Assembly: GCF_014217215.1 (NCBI RefSeq)
Contig: NZ_CP056080.1
Span: 310,001 to 374,000 of the forward strand
Origin: Rothia nasimurium
GTDB taxonomy: Bacteria > Actinomycetota > Actinomycetes > Actinomycetales > Micrococcaceae
Direction of reading: 5' to 3'
Length of the DNA: 64,000 nucleotides
This document shows, in pieces, positions 36,578-43,907 of this stretch. The notes beneath the pieces are model-generated. The model searched no databases. It saw nothing but the letters and a program-made list of their open reading frames with translations, and was not told where the DNA came from. The translations under genes and the position numbers were made by a program. How positions within the stretch are numbered: position 1 is the first letter of the stretch; each line of letters starts with the position of its first letter.

Positions 36578-36588
36578 TTGACCTGGTT

Positions 36589-36629
36589 TGACGTACGTCA
36601 GGGGTGACGTATACGTCAAAATGACGTAG
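36589..36629. repeat. TGACGT palindromes
   Basis: TGACGTACGTCA at 36589-36600 and TGACGTATACGTCA at 36605-36618 are perfect dyads; a half site TGACGTAG follows at 36622. Confidence 0.8.
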
Positions 36630-36634
36630 CGGCG

Positions 36635-36682
36635 TGACACTGTTGTCAGGGGGTGACAATCTGTCACCTGACACGGCTGTCA
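36635..36682. repeat. TGACA/TGTCA palindromes
   Basis: TGACACTGTTGTCA (36635-36648), TGACAATCTGTCA (36654-36666) and TGACACGGCTGTCA (36669-36682), about 15-19 bases apart. Confidence 0.8.
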
Positions 36683-36714
36683 TGTTCCCCCAACTGACTA
36701 GGCTATTTACTTCC

Positions 36715-36773
36715 TGCGAGGGGTCGCAGGTTGCGAGGGTCGCACCCCTGCGAGGGGGGTCGCATAGGTGCGA
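36715..36773. repeat. TGCGA/TCGCA palindromes
   Basis: TGCGAGGGGTCGCA (36715-36728), TGCGAGGGTCGCA (36732-36744) and TGCGAGGGGGGTCGCA (36749-36764), then a half site TGCGA at 36769. Confidence 0.8.
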
Positions 36774-36866
36774 GAGCCTAACCTCAACCTACGGCGGGGC
36801 GGGACTCAACAGGGCAGAGAAAAGCACCCCCTGAAACACGTTCAAGGGGTGCCCTACTCAACCACG

Positions 36867-37610
36867 CTAGGCCGATTCCTCATAACGAGCCAGTGCCGCT
36901 AACTGCCTAGCCCGTTCGTCCTCTAAGTCCTCAGACTCAAACCACGGGTGAGACTTCCCGTTATCCTGCTGGCTACCACTGACCAGAGCAACAGACTCTA
37001 CCGGCTTCGAGGTATCAGCTAGAGACAACGGGGGCAGCTGTTCAGAGGTGGTGTCTTCGAGGTCTGGCAGGTCGCCCGCTGGCTCTACCTGCTGGGCCGG
37101 TTCCTCCCACACCTGGGCGGGCGGCTGCGGCTCTGCTACATCGTTCAGGTGAGAGTGAGATACACGGTCACGCCGCACTGCCTTTCGCTTTCGTTTTGCA
37201 GATTCCTGGGCCTTGAACTCCCGAGCCAGCTGCTCGCCTACCACCGGGTCGCACTGTGCTATAAGCTCTTGTAAATTCAGATACGCTTTAGACGACTTCG
37301 AGACTGGCAGCTTTTCACTAGTGCGAAAGATACGCATATCGCCGCCGTGACGACTGATAAGCCCCCGCCACATAAGTTCGTGAAAGGCCCTATTTACGGT
37401 TTCACGGCTGCAACCTATCTCAGCTGCAATAGTGGCCTGTGAGTACCAGCTCGCCCCGCCGTGGTCTGTGTTGGTGGCTTCGGCAATGCGCACTAGAACC
37501 AGTTTCGCAACAGGGGTAAGCCCGTACACACCCATAGCAAGCACTACGCGATAGTGCGGACTATACGCGATTTCTTCCAAGGGCTTTTTCACTACATGTT
37601 CAGCTCTCAC
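36867..37610 (-). CDS. Winged-helix HTH protein, candidate replication initiator
   Basis: A 247-residue protein. Residues about 25-95 form an HTH_36-like domain (GLTPVAKLVLVRIAEATN, then SQATIAAEIGCSRETVNRAFHELMWRGLI), as found in plasmid and phage replication initiators and regulators. A basic helix follows (AKRKRKAVRRDR), then a long acidic, Pro/Gln-rich disordered tail. The GTG start at 37610 has only AAGGT upstream. Its 3' end lies 94 bases from the repeat array, which fits an initiator acting on a nearby origin. A pure transcription factor is the alternative. Confidence 0.6.
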   Translation of the reverse strand: MRAEHVVKKPLEEIAYSPHYRVVLAMGVYGLTPVAKLVLVRIAEATNTDHGGASWYSQATIAAEIGCSRETVNRAFHELMWRGLISRHGGDMRIFRTSEKLPVSKSSKAYLNLQELIAQCDPVVGEQLAREFKAQESAKRKRKAVRRDRVSHSHLNDVAEPQPPAQVWEEPAQQVEPAGDLPDLEDTTSEQLPPLSLADTSKPVESVALVSGSQQDNGKSHPWFESEDLEDERARQLAALARYEESA

Positions 37611-37859
37611 TACCTTTCACCTCTCTTTCCTGGTTACTCATTCGGTTGATTCATGGGCTAGTTTCCTTTCCGCTGGCCCGCCGGTGTCTCTGGTGGTTGC
37701 GCTCGAACGGGTGGGCTGCTGCTCTATTTGTTTCCAAGGGTGTGTTCGTTTCCCCGGGGTGGGGCGCTCGCTGGCTGGTGTGGCCGGTCAAGCGCCCCGG
37801 GGTATCGGGTGCATGGGGCCGGGGTTCCCTTGCCTGCGCCCGTGCTTATGGCGGGGTGG
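37611..37859. other. Gap before the Rep-like gene
   Basis: About 250 bases without a gene or clear hairpin. It should hold the promoter or leader of the Rep-like gene, which is the only large gap within the leftward block. Confidence 0.35.
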
Positions 37860-38585
37860 CTACTCTTCCCCGGCGAACAGGGTCAGCCAGTAGGCCGACA
37901 CTTTGCCGCTTGTCTCGTCACGTCCCGGCGCGATAAGACCAGCGTTTTCCAGTGACGCGTAATCGTCCTCAACCAACAGCGCATCTTCCAGGTTCTCCAC
38001 AGGGGTGTAATCGCACTCGTACTCCCGGGCTGAGAAGATAACGAGGTACTGGGCGAACAGGTGCGCGGCGACATCTGCCCAGTTCTCTGAGTCCGTTTTG
38101 ACGGCGTACTCTTCGATACGGTCGGCAGCTTCCAGCAGGTGAGCCGCTGCGTTCACCGGGCGGTTAAGGTCTACCATCTCGCCCATGTGGTCAATCACCT
38201 GATGAACCGCTTTCAGGTACTCGCTCACCGCCTCCCCGGTCAGGTACATAGGCGCATGGACGGCGTAGGCTGCGGTGACGGTGTTAGTGTCCCGGTCGTG
38301 GTTCAGGGTGTATTCCATGTTCTCTAGCACCTTGTCGGGGGCTAGGGTGTACTGCTCGTAGTAGTCGCTTGTCTCTGCTGCTGGGCTGGCTTCGAGGGTG
38401 CCCCGGTGGATATTCAGGGCCAGCGACTCAAAGAGGGGGCGCGGCACCTCTAGGGCTACCTGCTGCGGGATAAACACGCCGCCGTCTTGGTGAACCTCAT
38501 AAGCAAGGCGGCCGGTAGTGGGTTCGGTGCCAGCGAGCGCGTTTAGGCTATCGAGGGTGTTGGCGGTCATGGCTACGGTGGTCAT
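37860..38585 (-). CDS. Element protein sharing a C-terminal domain with its neighbour
   Basis: A protein of unknown function. I choose the ATG at 38585 (241 residues), because AAGGAG lies 8 bases before it; the longer frame to 38624 overlaps the neighbouring gene without a ribosome site. The C-terminal half (NAAAHLLEAADRI ... SLENAGLI ... SAYWLTLFAGE) resembles most of the 132-residue product encoded just upstream (NIAAHLAEVAAL ... TLEAVGLI ... TGYCLNWFESD). The protein is acidic and soluble. Confidence 0.65.
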   Translation of the reverse strand: MTTVAMTANTLDSLNALAGTEPTTGRLAYEVHQDGGVFIPQQVALEVPRPLFESLALNIHRGTLEASPAAETSDYYEQYTLAPDKVLENMEYTLNHDRDTNTVTAAYAVHAPMYLTGEAVSEYLKAVHQVIDHMGEMVDLNRPVNAAAHLLEAADRIEEYAVKTDSENWADVAAHLFAQYLVIFSAREYECDYTPVENLEDALLVEDDYASLENAGLIAPGRDETSGKVSAYWLTLFAGEE

Positions 38586-38598
38586 TTGGGGGACTCCT

Positions 38599-38997
38599 TT
38601 AGTTAATCGTTGGGTTGGGGTCAATGCGGTCGATTGCGAGATTCATTTCTTCAAGGCTGGTTGCGTCTGACTCGAACCAGTTAAGGCAGTAGCCCGTAAT
38701 GTCGCCGTCCTTGTCCTTAAAGATGTCGATTAGTCCCACAGCTTCGAGGGTGTCGTATTCAATGCCCATGCAACCATCGGGGGCAAACCGTGGGCTGACT
38801 GAGTGGGCTGCGTAATCGCGGTTGATTACCAACCCGGCGTAGATTTCAAAGGTGGCGAACAAGGGGTTTGCCCTAGCGTCTTCATCAATGTGAGGTGCCC
38901 CGTGGTCAAAGAGGGCGGCAACCTCAGCAAGATGGGCGGCGATATTGCGAGGGGTGCATTTGTAGCACTCGTAGGTATCTGCGGTGGTGGTGGTCAT
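38599..38997 (-). CDS. Element protein, short form of the shared domain
   Basis: A 132-residue acidic protein of unknown function. It corresponds to the C-terminal half of the 241-residue product encoded next to it. It starts with Thr-rich MTTTTADTYECYKCTP. Its ATG overlaps the stop of the 142-residue gene by one base (TAATG), so it is translationally coupled. Confidence 0.65.
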   Translation of the reverse strand: MTTTTADTYECYKCTPRNIAAHLAEVAALFDHGAPHIDEDARANPLFATFEIYAGLVINRDYAAHSVSPRFAPDGCMGIEYDTLEAVGLIDIFKDKDGDITGYCLNWFESDATSLEEMNLAIDRIDPNPTIN

Positions 38998-39425
38998 TAT
39001 TGGTTATCCTTTCGGGTGAGATGGGTGGGCAGGGTTCGGGGCGCTGGTGAGATGGGCAGCGCGTCCCCGTCCCCTTGTAAGGCTTCGAGATGGTCGAGGA
39101 TAACGCGGGCAGCGTCTAGGCGGTTGCGGGCCTCTTGCTCCATTCCTGGGCGTAGTGCCCAGACCCCTACCGGCCCGCCGTGGCGCTGTCTGCGGGTAGA
39201 GCGGGTGTAACCGGCATGGCGCATAAGAGGACGAACCACAGGGTCAGCAAATGCCCCGCCCCAACGCCGTGCATTGGTGGGTTCCCCAACCCTGTGCAGG
39301 TTGTCAGCAACACAGGTTCCGGTGCTGGTCAGGTCTTCAAGAATGGCTACCTGTACCCGCGCCCGCCATAGGGTCAGAGCGTCCGGCGCTACAGGCTTCG
39401 GGGGAGTGGCCGGTGTAATCGTCAT
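38997..39425 (-). CDS. Element protein of unknown function
   Basis: A 142-residue protein. Its middle part (WGGAFADPVVRPLMRHAGYTRSTRRQRHGGPVGVW) is basic and may bind nucleic acid. The C-terminal third is helical (RNRLDAARVILDHLEAL). No family is recognised. It follows the second HTH gene by 16 bases and is coupled to the next gene. Confidence 0.6.
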   Translation of the reverse strand: MTITPATPPKPVAPDALTLWRARVQVAILEDLTSTGTCVADNLHRVGEPTNARRWGGAFADPVVRPLMRHAGYTRSTRRQRHGGPVGVWALRPGMEQEARNRLDAARVILDHLEALQGDGDALPISPAPRTLPTHLTRKDNQ

Positions 39426-39441
39426 AGGCCGGGTTTCCTTT

Positions 39442-39726
39442 CTAGTAGTCGGCGTTAGCGGTAATGATGTGCTGGGCTAGAACCTGCTCCACATGCTCCC
39501 GGTCGTAAAGCACATGGCCGCCTATGCGGTGGTAGTCGAACATGTACTTTCGGTGTCGCCACACAGCCAGAGTGTTCACCGGTATACCGGTAAGTTCGTG
39601 CAGCTGGGCGGGGGAGTAAAACCGGGTGGTGTCTGCCCTGCGGGTGGGGCTTTTACGGCGGCGCTCCCTGCGGTTCGGTGCTGGCTCTGAAACATCTGGC
39701 AGGGCAGCAAGGGCGGTGGCGGTCAC
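39442..39726 (-). CDS. Excisionase/AlpA-like HTH protein
   Basis: A 94-residue protein. Its C-terminal 60 residues are an HTH_17 (MerR-like, excisionase family) domain: FYSPAQLHELTGIPVNTLAVWRHR, then the wing GGHVLYDREHVEQVL. The N-terminal 35 residues are basic and disordered (RRERRRKSPTRR). The GTG start overlaps the preceding stop (GTGA). In PICI-type islands an AlpA/Xis-like protein drives excision or activates the operon; here two such proteins are encoded. Confidence 0.75.
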   Translation of the reverse strand: MTATALAALPDVSEPAPNRRERRRKSPTRRADTTRFYSPAQLHELTGIPVNTLAVWRHRKYMFDYHRIGGHVLYDREHVEQVLAQHIITANADY

Positions 39727-40010
39727 TGGGCATCACCTCCTACAGGCCGGGCGGTAGGCAGGTAGGAATAACGCACCTGGCACAGTGGGCAAATCTCAAA
39801 CTGCGGGGCCAGCTTCCCGCCTGCGGTATAAGCGGTGGTGCCGGGCCGGTAATGGTGCTCCCAGGTTCCTCCCTGTGGCTGCTCACCGCACAGGGCCGGG
39901 GCTGTGGGTCGGTGGCTGTGGAAGTAGTGCAGCAAGGTCACACTCTGCGGCGGGGTAGGGGTGGTGCGTAGTTGGTTCAAATCTTCGGGGGTCAGCTCAT
40001 GCACGGTCAC
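39723..40010 (-). CDS. Small element protein with possible zinc knuckle
   Basis: A 95-residue protein of unknown function. The cysteines in ALCGEQ and EICPLCQVRY plus histidines (LLHYFHSH, WEHHY) could hold a metal. Its GTG start lies 3 bases after the preceding stop and its end overlaps the next gene by 4 bases. Confidence 0.6.
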   Translation of the reverse strand: MTVHELTPEDLNQLRTTPTPPQSVTLLHYFHSHRPTAPALCGEQPQGGTWEHHYRPGTTAYTAGGKLAPQFEICPLCQVRYSYLPTARPVGGDAQ

Positions 40011-40013
40011 GGG

Positions 40014-40328
40014 CTAGGCTCCTTTCTTCTGCGAGGTTTCGGGGGCATGGGCGCGGTCGCGGGTTACGGCGGCGTAGTAGGCGTTGATGGTGGCAACAAA
40101 TTCATGAAGCTGGTCGATGGTCATTCCGTCCCCTACTTCTGGTGTGTCCACGATGTAGCGCGGGTTATCCCCGTGGGTGCCGATGATGGTTTCACAGACG
40201 GTCGCCCCTCCCATGAAGAGGTGAGCGCCCCAATAGGCGACACTGTGCCCGTCTGTGTCGGGTCGGGGCTGGAAGATTGCCCCGGGTAGGTCGGGGTGGG
40301 TAATGGTAAGCTGGTTGGTGTCAGTCAT
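40014..40328 (-). CDS. Small element protein of unknown function
   Basis: A 104-residue acidic soluble protein (HPDLPGAIFQPRPD, TIDQLHEFVATINAYY). AAGGAGGA precedes the ATG by 9 bases, the strongest ribosome site in the block, so it may be highly made. No domain recognised. Confidence 0.6.
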   Translation of the reverse strand: MTDTNQLTITHPDLPGAIFQPRPDTDGHSVAYWGAHLFMGGATVCETIIGTHGDNPRYIVDTPEVGDGMTIDQLHEFVATINAYYAAVTRDRAHAPETSQKKGA

Positions 40329-40442
40329 GGGGGTTGTTCCTCCTTGGTTGATGGTTTGATTACCGCGCTCGCTTTGGTCGGCTGGTGCGCGGTCTTTTTT
40401 CTTCTGGCCCCGGCTGCTCTGTGAGTGGTCGGGGCAATTCTT

Positions 40443-40712
40443 TTAAGCGGTGGCCGTCTGCTGGGCGGCGGCTGCGCGGCGGGCGGTTTCTTTCTCTACC
40501 TGTTCGCGTTCCCATCGTTCTACGTCTTCGAGCCGGTAGCGGATATTCCGCCCTACCTTGAAAGACGGGGGCAAGTCGCCGCCTGTTGCTCGTAGACGGT
40601 AGAGGGCTTTGGGGGTGATTCCTAGGCGGGTGGCGGTGGCTTCGAGCGAGAGGTTTACACCGCTCTCTGTGGTTGCCGTGGTCACGTACTGAACCTCCTT
40701 AGTGGTTTTCAT
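40443..40712 (-). CDS. Excisionase family HTH protein, first gene of the leftward operon
   Basis: An 89-residue protein with an HTH_17 domain (LSLEATATRLGITPKALYRL, wing KVGRNIRYRLEDVERW) and a helical, Ala/Gln-rich tail. It is the first gene after the divergent promoter, the usual place for Xis or an Str-like regulator. It could bend DNA at the att sites or regulate the promoter. Confidence 0.78.
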   Translation of the reverse strand: MKTTKEVQYVTTATTESGVNLSLEATATRLGITPKALYRLRATGGDLPPSFKVGRNIRYRLEDVERWEREQVEKETARRAAAAQQTATA

Positions 40713-40742
40713 GGTTTCAGCCTAGTAGATTTCAATGAGTAC

Positions 40743-40778
40743 AAAATCAACTATGCAGCAACTATTTTTTAGTGTCAA
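40743..40778 (-). promoter_or_regulatory. Promoter of the leftward element operon
   Basis: On the minus strand TTGACA (40778-40773), a 17-base spacer and CATAGT (40755-40750) form a near-consensus sigma-A promoter about 35 bases before the excisionase-like gene. It overlaps the region between the repressor gene and the operon. The direct repeat TAGTTG (two copies, 10 bases apart) is a candidate repressor operator. Confidence 0.7.
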
Positions 40779-40827
40779 GTAGTTTTCAGCATTGCCGCTT
40801 ATTCTCTTTTCGGGTTATGGTTTAGGC

Positions 40828-41337
40828 ATGGCAGAGAAGAAAGCACCTAACCCCCAGGACGTTCGAATAGGGCAGAACCTTGCAAGGTTTCGCGGGGCTA
40901 TGTCCCAAGCTGAGTTAGCTAAGAAAATGCGCGATATGAATAAAGGTCATAAATGGTCGCAAACAACAGTGTGGACAGTTGAAAAGGGCGAACGACCCTT
41001 GAAGCTCGCTGAGGCGGATACCTTAGCCGAGATTCTGGGCATAAATTTAGATGCGCTACTGGAAGATGCTGTACAGCAAACGCGATATGAGCTGAGAAGG
41101 ATAAACCTAGAGGTCAAAGAGAATTTGGTGCGCGTAGCTGGTTCATTCATTGGTTCACTCATGTCACACAACGCCGCAAGGGACGTCTATGAAGTCCTTA
41201 GAAACAGCGGGGAGTTAACTTCAACTGAGGTTGAAGAGTTTGAAAAGGAGCTGGCTGAGCAAGAAAAGTACCTGAAAATTTTTGCGGAAGGACTGACATT
41301 CGAAAATATGGATAACCTGCTTGAACAGGAAGCCTAA
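40828..41337 (+). CDS. XRE-family repressor of the element
   Basis: A 169-residue protein from the ATG at 40828. The N-terminal HTH_3 domain (IGQNLARFRGAMSQAELAKK, TTVWTVEKGERPLKLAEADT) is that of phage-type repressors. A helical C-terminal region (about 85-169) could oligomerise or sense an inducer. No Shine-Dalgarno precedes the ATG, and a promoter-like TTGCCG-N17-TTATGG ends close to it, so the message may be leaderless. It is divergent from the excisionase operon and its stop is 2 bases before the integrase start. Confidence 0.82.
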   Translation: MAEKKAPNPQDVRIGQNLARFRGAMSQAELAKKMRDMNKGHKWSQTTVWTVEKGERPLKLAEADTLAEILGINLDALLEDAVQQTRYELRRINLEVKENLVRVAGSFIGSLMSHNAARDVYEVLRNSGELTSTEVEEFEKELAEQEKYLKIFAEGLTFENMDNLLEQEA

Positions 41338-41339
41338 CG

Positions 41340-42485
41340 ATGGCTTCGGTTCACAAGTACGAGGTTAAGAACGGGCGTAACGAGCGTGACCGCACCCGCT
41401 GGCGAGTCCAGTACAAGACCCCTACAGGCGAGTGGACACACAAACGCGGGTTCAAAACCAAGGCAGAAGCCCAACAGTTTATGAGCGGCGTTGAGGTCGC
41501 CGTCTCTCGAAACGAGTACGTGACCCCCGCAGACTCCCGCGCCACAGTCGGGCAGCTAGCCCCGGCATGGCTACACAAGAAAGAAACAAGTCTCAGGCCC
41601 TCTTCATACCGGCCCCTAGAAGCTGCATGGCGCAACCATGTCGCCCCCGTCTGGGGCAAACGCGCCCTGAAAACTATCCTCCCTACAGAAGTAGAAGCAT
41701 GGATAGCCGATTTACAGCGCGGCACCACAGCCAGCGGGCGCAAAGCGGTCGGCGCGTCTATGGTCATACGGTGCCATGAGATTCTAGCCGGGGTGCTAGA
41801 TGACGCGGTGAAAGACAAGCGCCTATTGGTAAACCCTGCCCGGGGCGTGAAGCTCCCCAAAAAGTCCAAGCGCTCCAACGTCTACCTGACCCATGAGCAG
41901 ATTGGGGCGCTCGCCGCTGCGTCCGGTCGCCCCGAGCTTATTTACACCCTGGCCTATACCGGCATTAGGTGGGGTGAAGCCACGGGGCTACAGGTGCAAG
42001 ATGTTGATTTCATGGCCGGGGTGCTGCGTATCTCTCGCAACCTGGTGGAGCTGACCCCGCACAAAGTCCAAGAGGGTGCCCCTAAGAGCGGTAAGGCGCG
42101 GTTGGTGCCGTTCCCGCCGTTCATTAGCGAGCATTTGCGGGCAGCGTGCCGGGGCAAGATTGGGGCCGCGCCGGTGTTCACCGAACCGGACGGCAGCCTG
42201 TTAAAGCGTCCGCAGTCTCAGAGCGGTTGGTTTATCAAGGCCGTTGCCGCTGCGGGTATCGAGAAGCACATTACCCCGCACGATTTACGGCACTCTGCCG
42301 CGTCTTTCGCGGTGGCTTCGGGTGCGCCGGTGAACCTGATTCAAAGAATGTTGGGCCATGAGTCGGCGGCTATGACCCTTGATGTGTACGCGGACTTGTT
42401 CGAGTCTCAGCTAGGCACGGTGTCGGCTGCTATGGACGCGGCTTATAGGGCGGCTGTAAGCGGTGGTGAGAGCGCTGGTTCGTGA
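41340..42485 (+). CDS. int: Tyrosine recombinase integrase
   Basis: A 381-residue site-specific recombinase. An N-terminal AP2-like arm-binding domain (ARWRVQYKTPTGEW-like, about 1-60) and a SAM-like core-binding domain (65-165) precede the catalytic domain. Catalytic residues are Arg in YTGIRWGEA, HDLRH, GHES and Tyr in LDVYADL. It inserts the element into tRNA-Ser(CGA). It is co-transcribed with the repressor and its 3' end overlaps the right arm-type repeats, 123 bases before attR. Confidence 0.95.
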   Translation: MASVHKYEVKNGRNERDRTRWRVQYKTPTGEWTHKRGFKTKAEAQQFMSGVEVAVSRNEYVTPADSRATVGQLAPAWLHKKETSLRPSSYRPLEAAWRNHVAPVWGKRALKTILPTEVEAWIADLQRGTTASGRKAVGASMVIRCHEILAGVLDDAVKDKRLLVNPARGVKLPKKSKRSNVYLTHEQIGALAAASGRPELIYTLAYTGIRWGEATGLQVQDVDFMAGVLRISRNLVELTPHKVQEGAPKSGKARLVPFPPFISEHLRAACRGKIGAAPVFTEPDGSLLKRPQSQSGWFIKAVAAAGIEKHITPHDLRHSAASFAVASGAPVNLIQRMLGHESAAMTLDVYADLFESQLGTVSAAMDAAYRAAVSGGESAGS

Positions 42486-42527
42486 CATAAGGCGTGACAT
42501 AAACGTGACATAAATTTGCCCAGCAAG
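42482..42527 (+). repeat. Right integrase arm-type sites
   Basis: GTGACATAA at 42482-42490, 42494-42502 and 42505-42513, followed by TGCCCAGCAAG at 42517-42527. The first copy overlaps the integrase stop codon. The set mirrors the left-end set in the same orientation. Confidence 0.72.
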
Positions 42528-42607
42528 CGGTAATTTTCCTATAACTCCATAAGCTGTTTTCCCTAGTCAGAACGGTTCTAGGGGGTGTGGTTAGGGGGTC
42601 TTTTAGA

Positions 42608-42631
42608 GTTCAAATCCCTCCGTCACCGCCA
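42608..42631 (+). repeat. attR core repeat
   Basis: Right copy of the 24-bp attachment repeat: T-arm and acceptor end of tRNA-Ser(CGA) including CCA, without the rest of a tRNA. Confidence 0.9.
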
Positions 42632-42636
42632 ACGAT

Positions 42637-42682
42637 AAAAACCCCGTTTTTCCTAGTCAAACTGGGAATAAGCGGGGTTTTT
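42637..42682 (+). terminator. Former tRNA-Ser terminator after attR
   Basis: AAAAACCCCG with CGGGGTTTTT. It was probably the original terminator of tRNA-Ser(CGA) before insertion. Confidence 0.8.
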
Positions 42683-42805
42683 GCGCCCCGAAAACAGCCT
42701 ATCCGCAACATTTCCGCACATAAATACCACGTAAATGCGTATGACGGTGATACTCGTTTGCCCTCCACCTCTTTACGGGCTAGTGCCCAGTGGTAGCTTT
42801 TAACT

Positions 42806-43444
42806 ATGCGTATTAAAGTTCTGGACCACCCCCTGGTCGACCACAAAATTACCGTTCTTCGCGATAAGAACACCCCCTCCCCGATTTTCCGCCAGCTTGT
42901 TGACGAGCTCGTCACCCTGCTGGCCTACGAGGCTACCCGCGAGATTCGCGTTGAGCCGCGCGAAGTTGAAACCCCGGTTGCTACTACCGTCGGTTCACAC
43001 ATCGCCAACCCCCGCCCCCTGATTGTGCCGATCCTGCGCGCCGGTCTGGGCATGCTGGAGGGTATGACTCGCCTGATCCCTACCGCTGAGGTGGGCTTCC
43101 TGGGTATGGCCCGCAACGAGGAAACCCTGGATATCGTCACCTATGCCGAGCGTCTCCCCGAGGATCTCACCGGTCGGCAGGTCTACGTGCTTGATCCCAT
43201 GCTGGCAACCGGTGGCACCCTGATTGAGTCCATCAAGTTCTTGCGCGCTCGCGGTGCTGAGCACATCACCTGTATATGCGTACTGGGTGCTCCTGAGGGT
43301 ATCGAGGCGCTCGAGAAGGGCGTTGATGGCCTTGAGAATGTTGACCTCTTCCTGGCTGCTCAGGACGAGCGCCTCAACGAAAAGGCATACATTGTGCCCG
43401 GTCTGGGCGATGCCGGTGACCGCCTGTACGGGGTCGCTGAGTAG
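42806..43444 (+). CDS. upp: Uracil phosphoribosyltransferase
   Basis: A 212-residue pyrimidine salvage enzyme that makes UMP from uracil and PRPP. The PRPP loop is [20 protein letters not shown], and the family C-terminal [15 protein letters not shown] is present. The length is normal. A terminator hairpin follows. Confidence 0.97.
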   Translation: MRIKVLDHPLVDHKITVLRDKNTPSPIFRQLVDELVTLLAYEATREIRVEPREVETPVATTVGSHIANPRPLIVPILRAGLGMLEGMTRLIPTAEVGFLGMARNEETLDIVTYAERLPEDLTGRQVYVLDPMLATGGTLIESIKFLRARGAEHITCICVLGAPEGIEALEKGVDGLENVDLFLAAQDERLNEKAYIVPGLGDAGDRLYGVAE

Positions 43445-43468
43445 GGTTTAGCCCACTGCTTTAGTTGA

Positions 43469-43502
43469 GGGGCAGCTCGCCGGATGGCGGGCTGCCCCTT
43501 GT
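43469..43502 (+). terminator. Terminator of upp
   Basis: GGGGCAGC (43469-43476) with GCTGCCCC (43491-43498), CGCC/GGCG inside, then TTGTGTTG. Confidence 0.75.
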
Positions 43503-43907
43503 GTTGTGGGGGGGCGGCGGACGGTCCCGCGCGGGGTTGGTGCGTGATGGTGGATATATTGCATGGTGAGATTCCCCCGTCAAGGGGTATTGACAAATAG
43601 CTTTTGGGTGTTCTAGTTGTCAAGTTTTTTCATTGGGTAAAAGTATGCAGAAAACCGGACTTTAGCGTGCCTTATCTATACTTCAGGGTGTAAAAATATG
43701 CCGTTGAATGTAAGGATTTTCATGTTTGCTGACACCCACCCAGAGGCTAGACTCAGATAAGTTGAAAAAATACGCGAATATTACTTGCTTTAAATGCAAA
43801 TTCGGACAACGATTAAAAATAGACAGCAGACCCACCCGCACACACGGTTTTCTGTCTAGCGGAACCACACACGAATGCTCAACTCATACAGGGAGAAGGT
43901 AGGCAAA
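43503..43907 (+). promoter_or_regulatory. AT-rich upstream region of the winged-helix regulator
   Basis: A gene-free, unusually AT-rich stretch. TTGACAA (43590-43596) and TTGTCAA (43617-43623) form an inverted repeat that also provides facing -35-like elements. Just before it lies a small hairpin (CCCC-GTCAA-GGGG). Lsr2-type silencing of such AT-rich promoters is known in actinobacteria, so this may be an Lsr2 target. Confidence 0.35.

Larger units (their letters stand above)
36231..36775. other. Origin-like region with five repeat families
   Basis: This non-coding stretch between the doc pair and the Rep-like gene contains: (1) GGTGCAATT or GGTGCAGATT at 36233, 36248, 36266 and 36548; (2) three GCTCTTT in an AT-rich segment (36388, 36401, 36416); (3) five 18-bp palindromes TGTGAY-N8-RTCACA-type from 36437; (4) TGACGT palindromes from 36589; (5) TGACA-N3-4-TGTCA and TGCGA-N3-6-TCGCA palindromes to 36773. 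An AT-rich block beside repeats next to a rep gene is the usual form of an iteron origin. Confidence 0.65.
33763..42631. mobile_element. Integrated element in tRNA-Ser(CGA), PICI-like
   Basis: The 24-bp repeat that begins GTTCAAATCC and ends CACCGCCA flanks the region at 33763-33786 and 42608-42631. A tyrosine integrase and an XRE repressor read right at the right end. About eight small genes read left from a divergent promoter: two excisionase-like HTH proteins, several unknowns and a Rep-like winged-helix protein. An origin-like repeat region, a toxin pair and a zinc-finger gene complete it. No capsid, terminase, lysis or conjugation genes are present. This matches the gene order of phage satellites (int-repressor, divergent xis-rep-ori) rather than an AICE, which would carry an FtsK-like translocase. 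Confidence 0.8.

Noticed and set aside
33763-42631. Reading the element as an AICE or integrative plasmid
   Set aside because: No FtsK-like translocase or Prim-Pol is present, so conjugative transfer is not supported.
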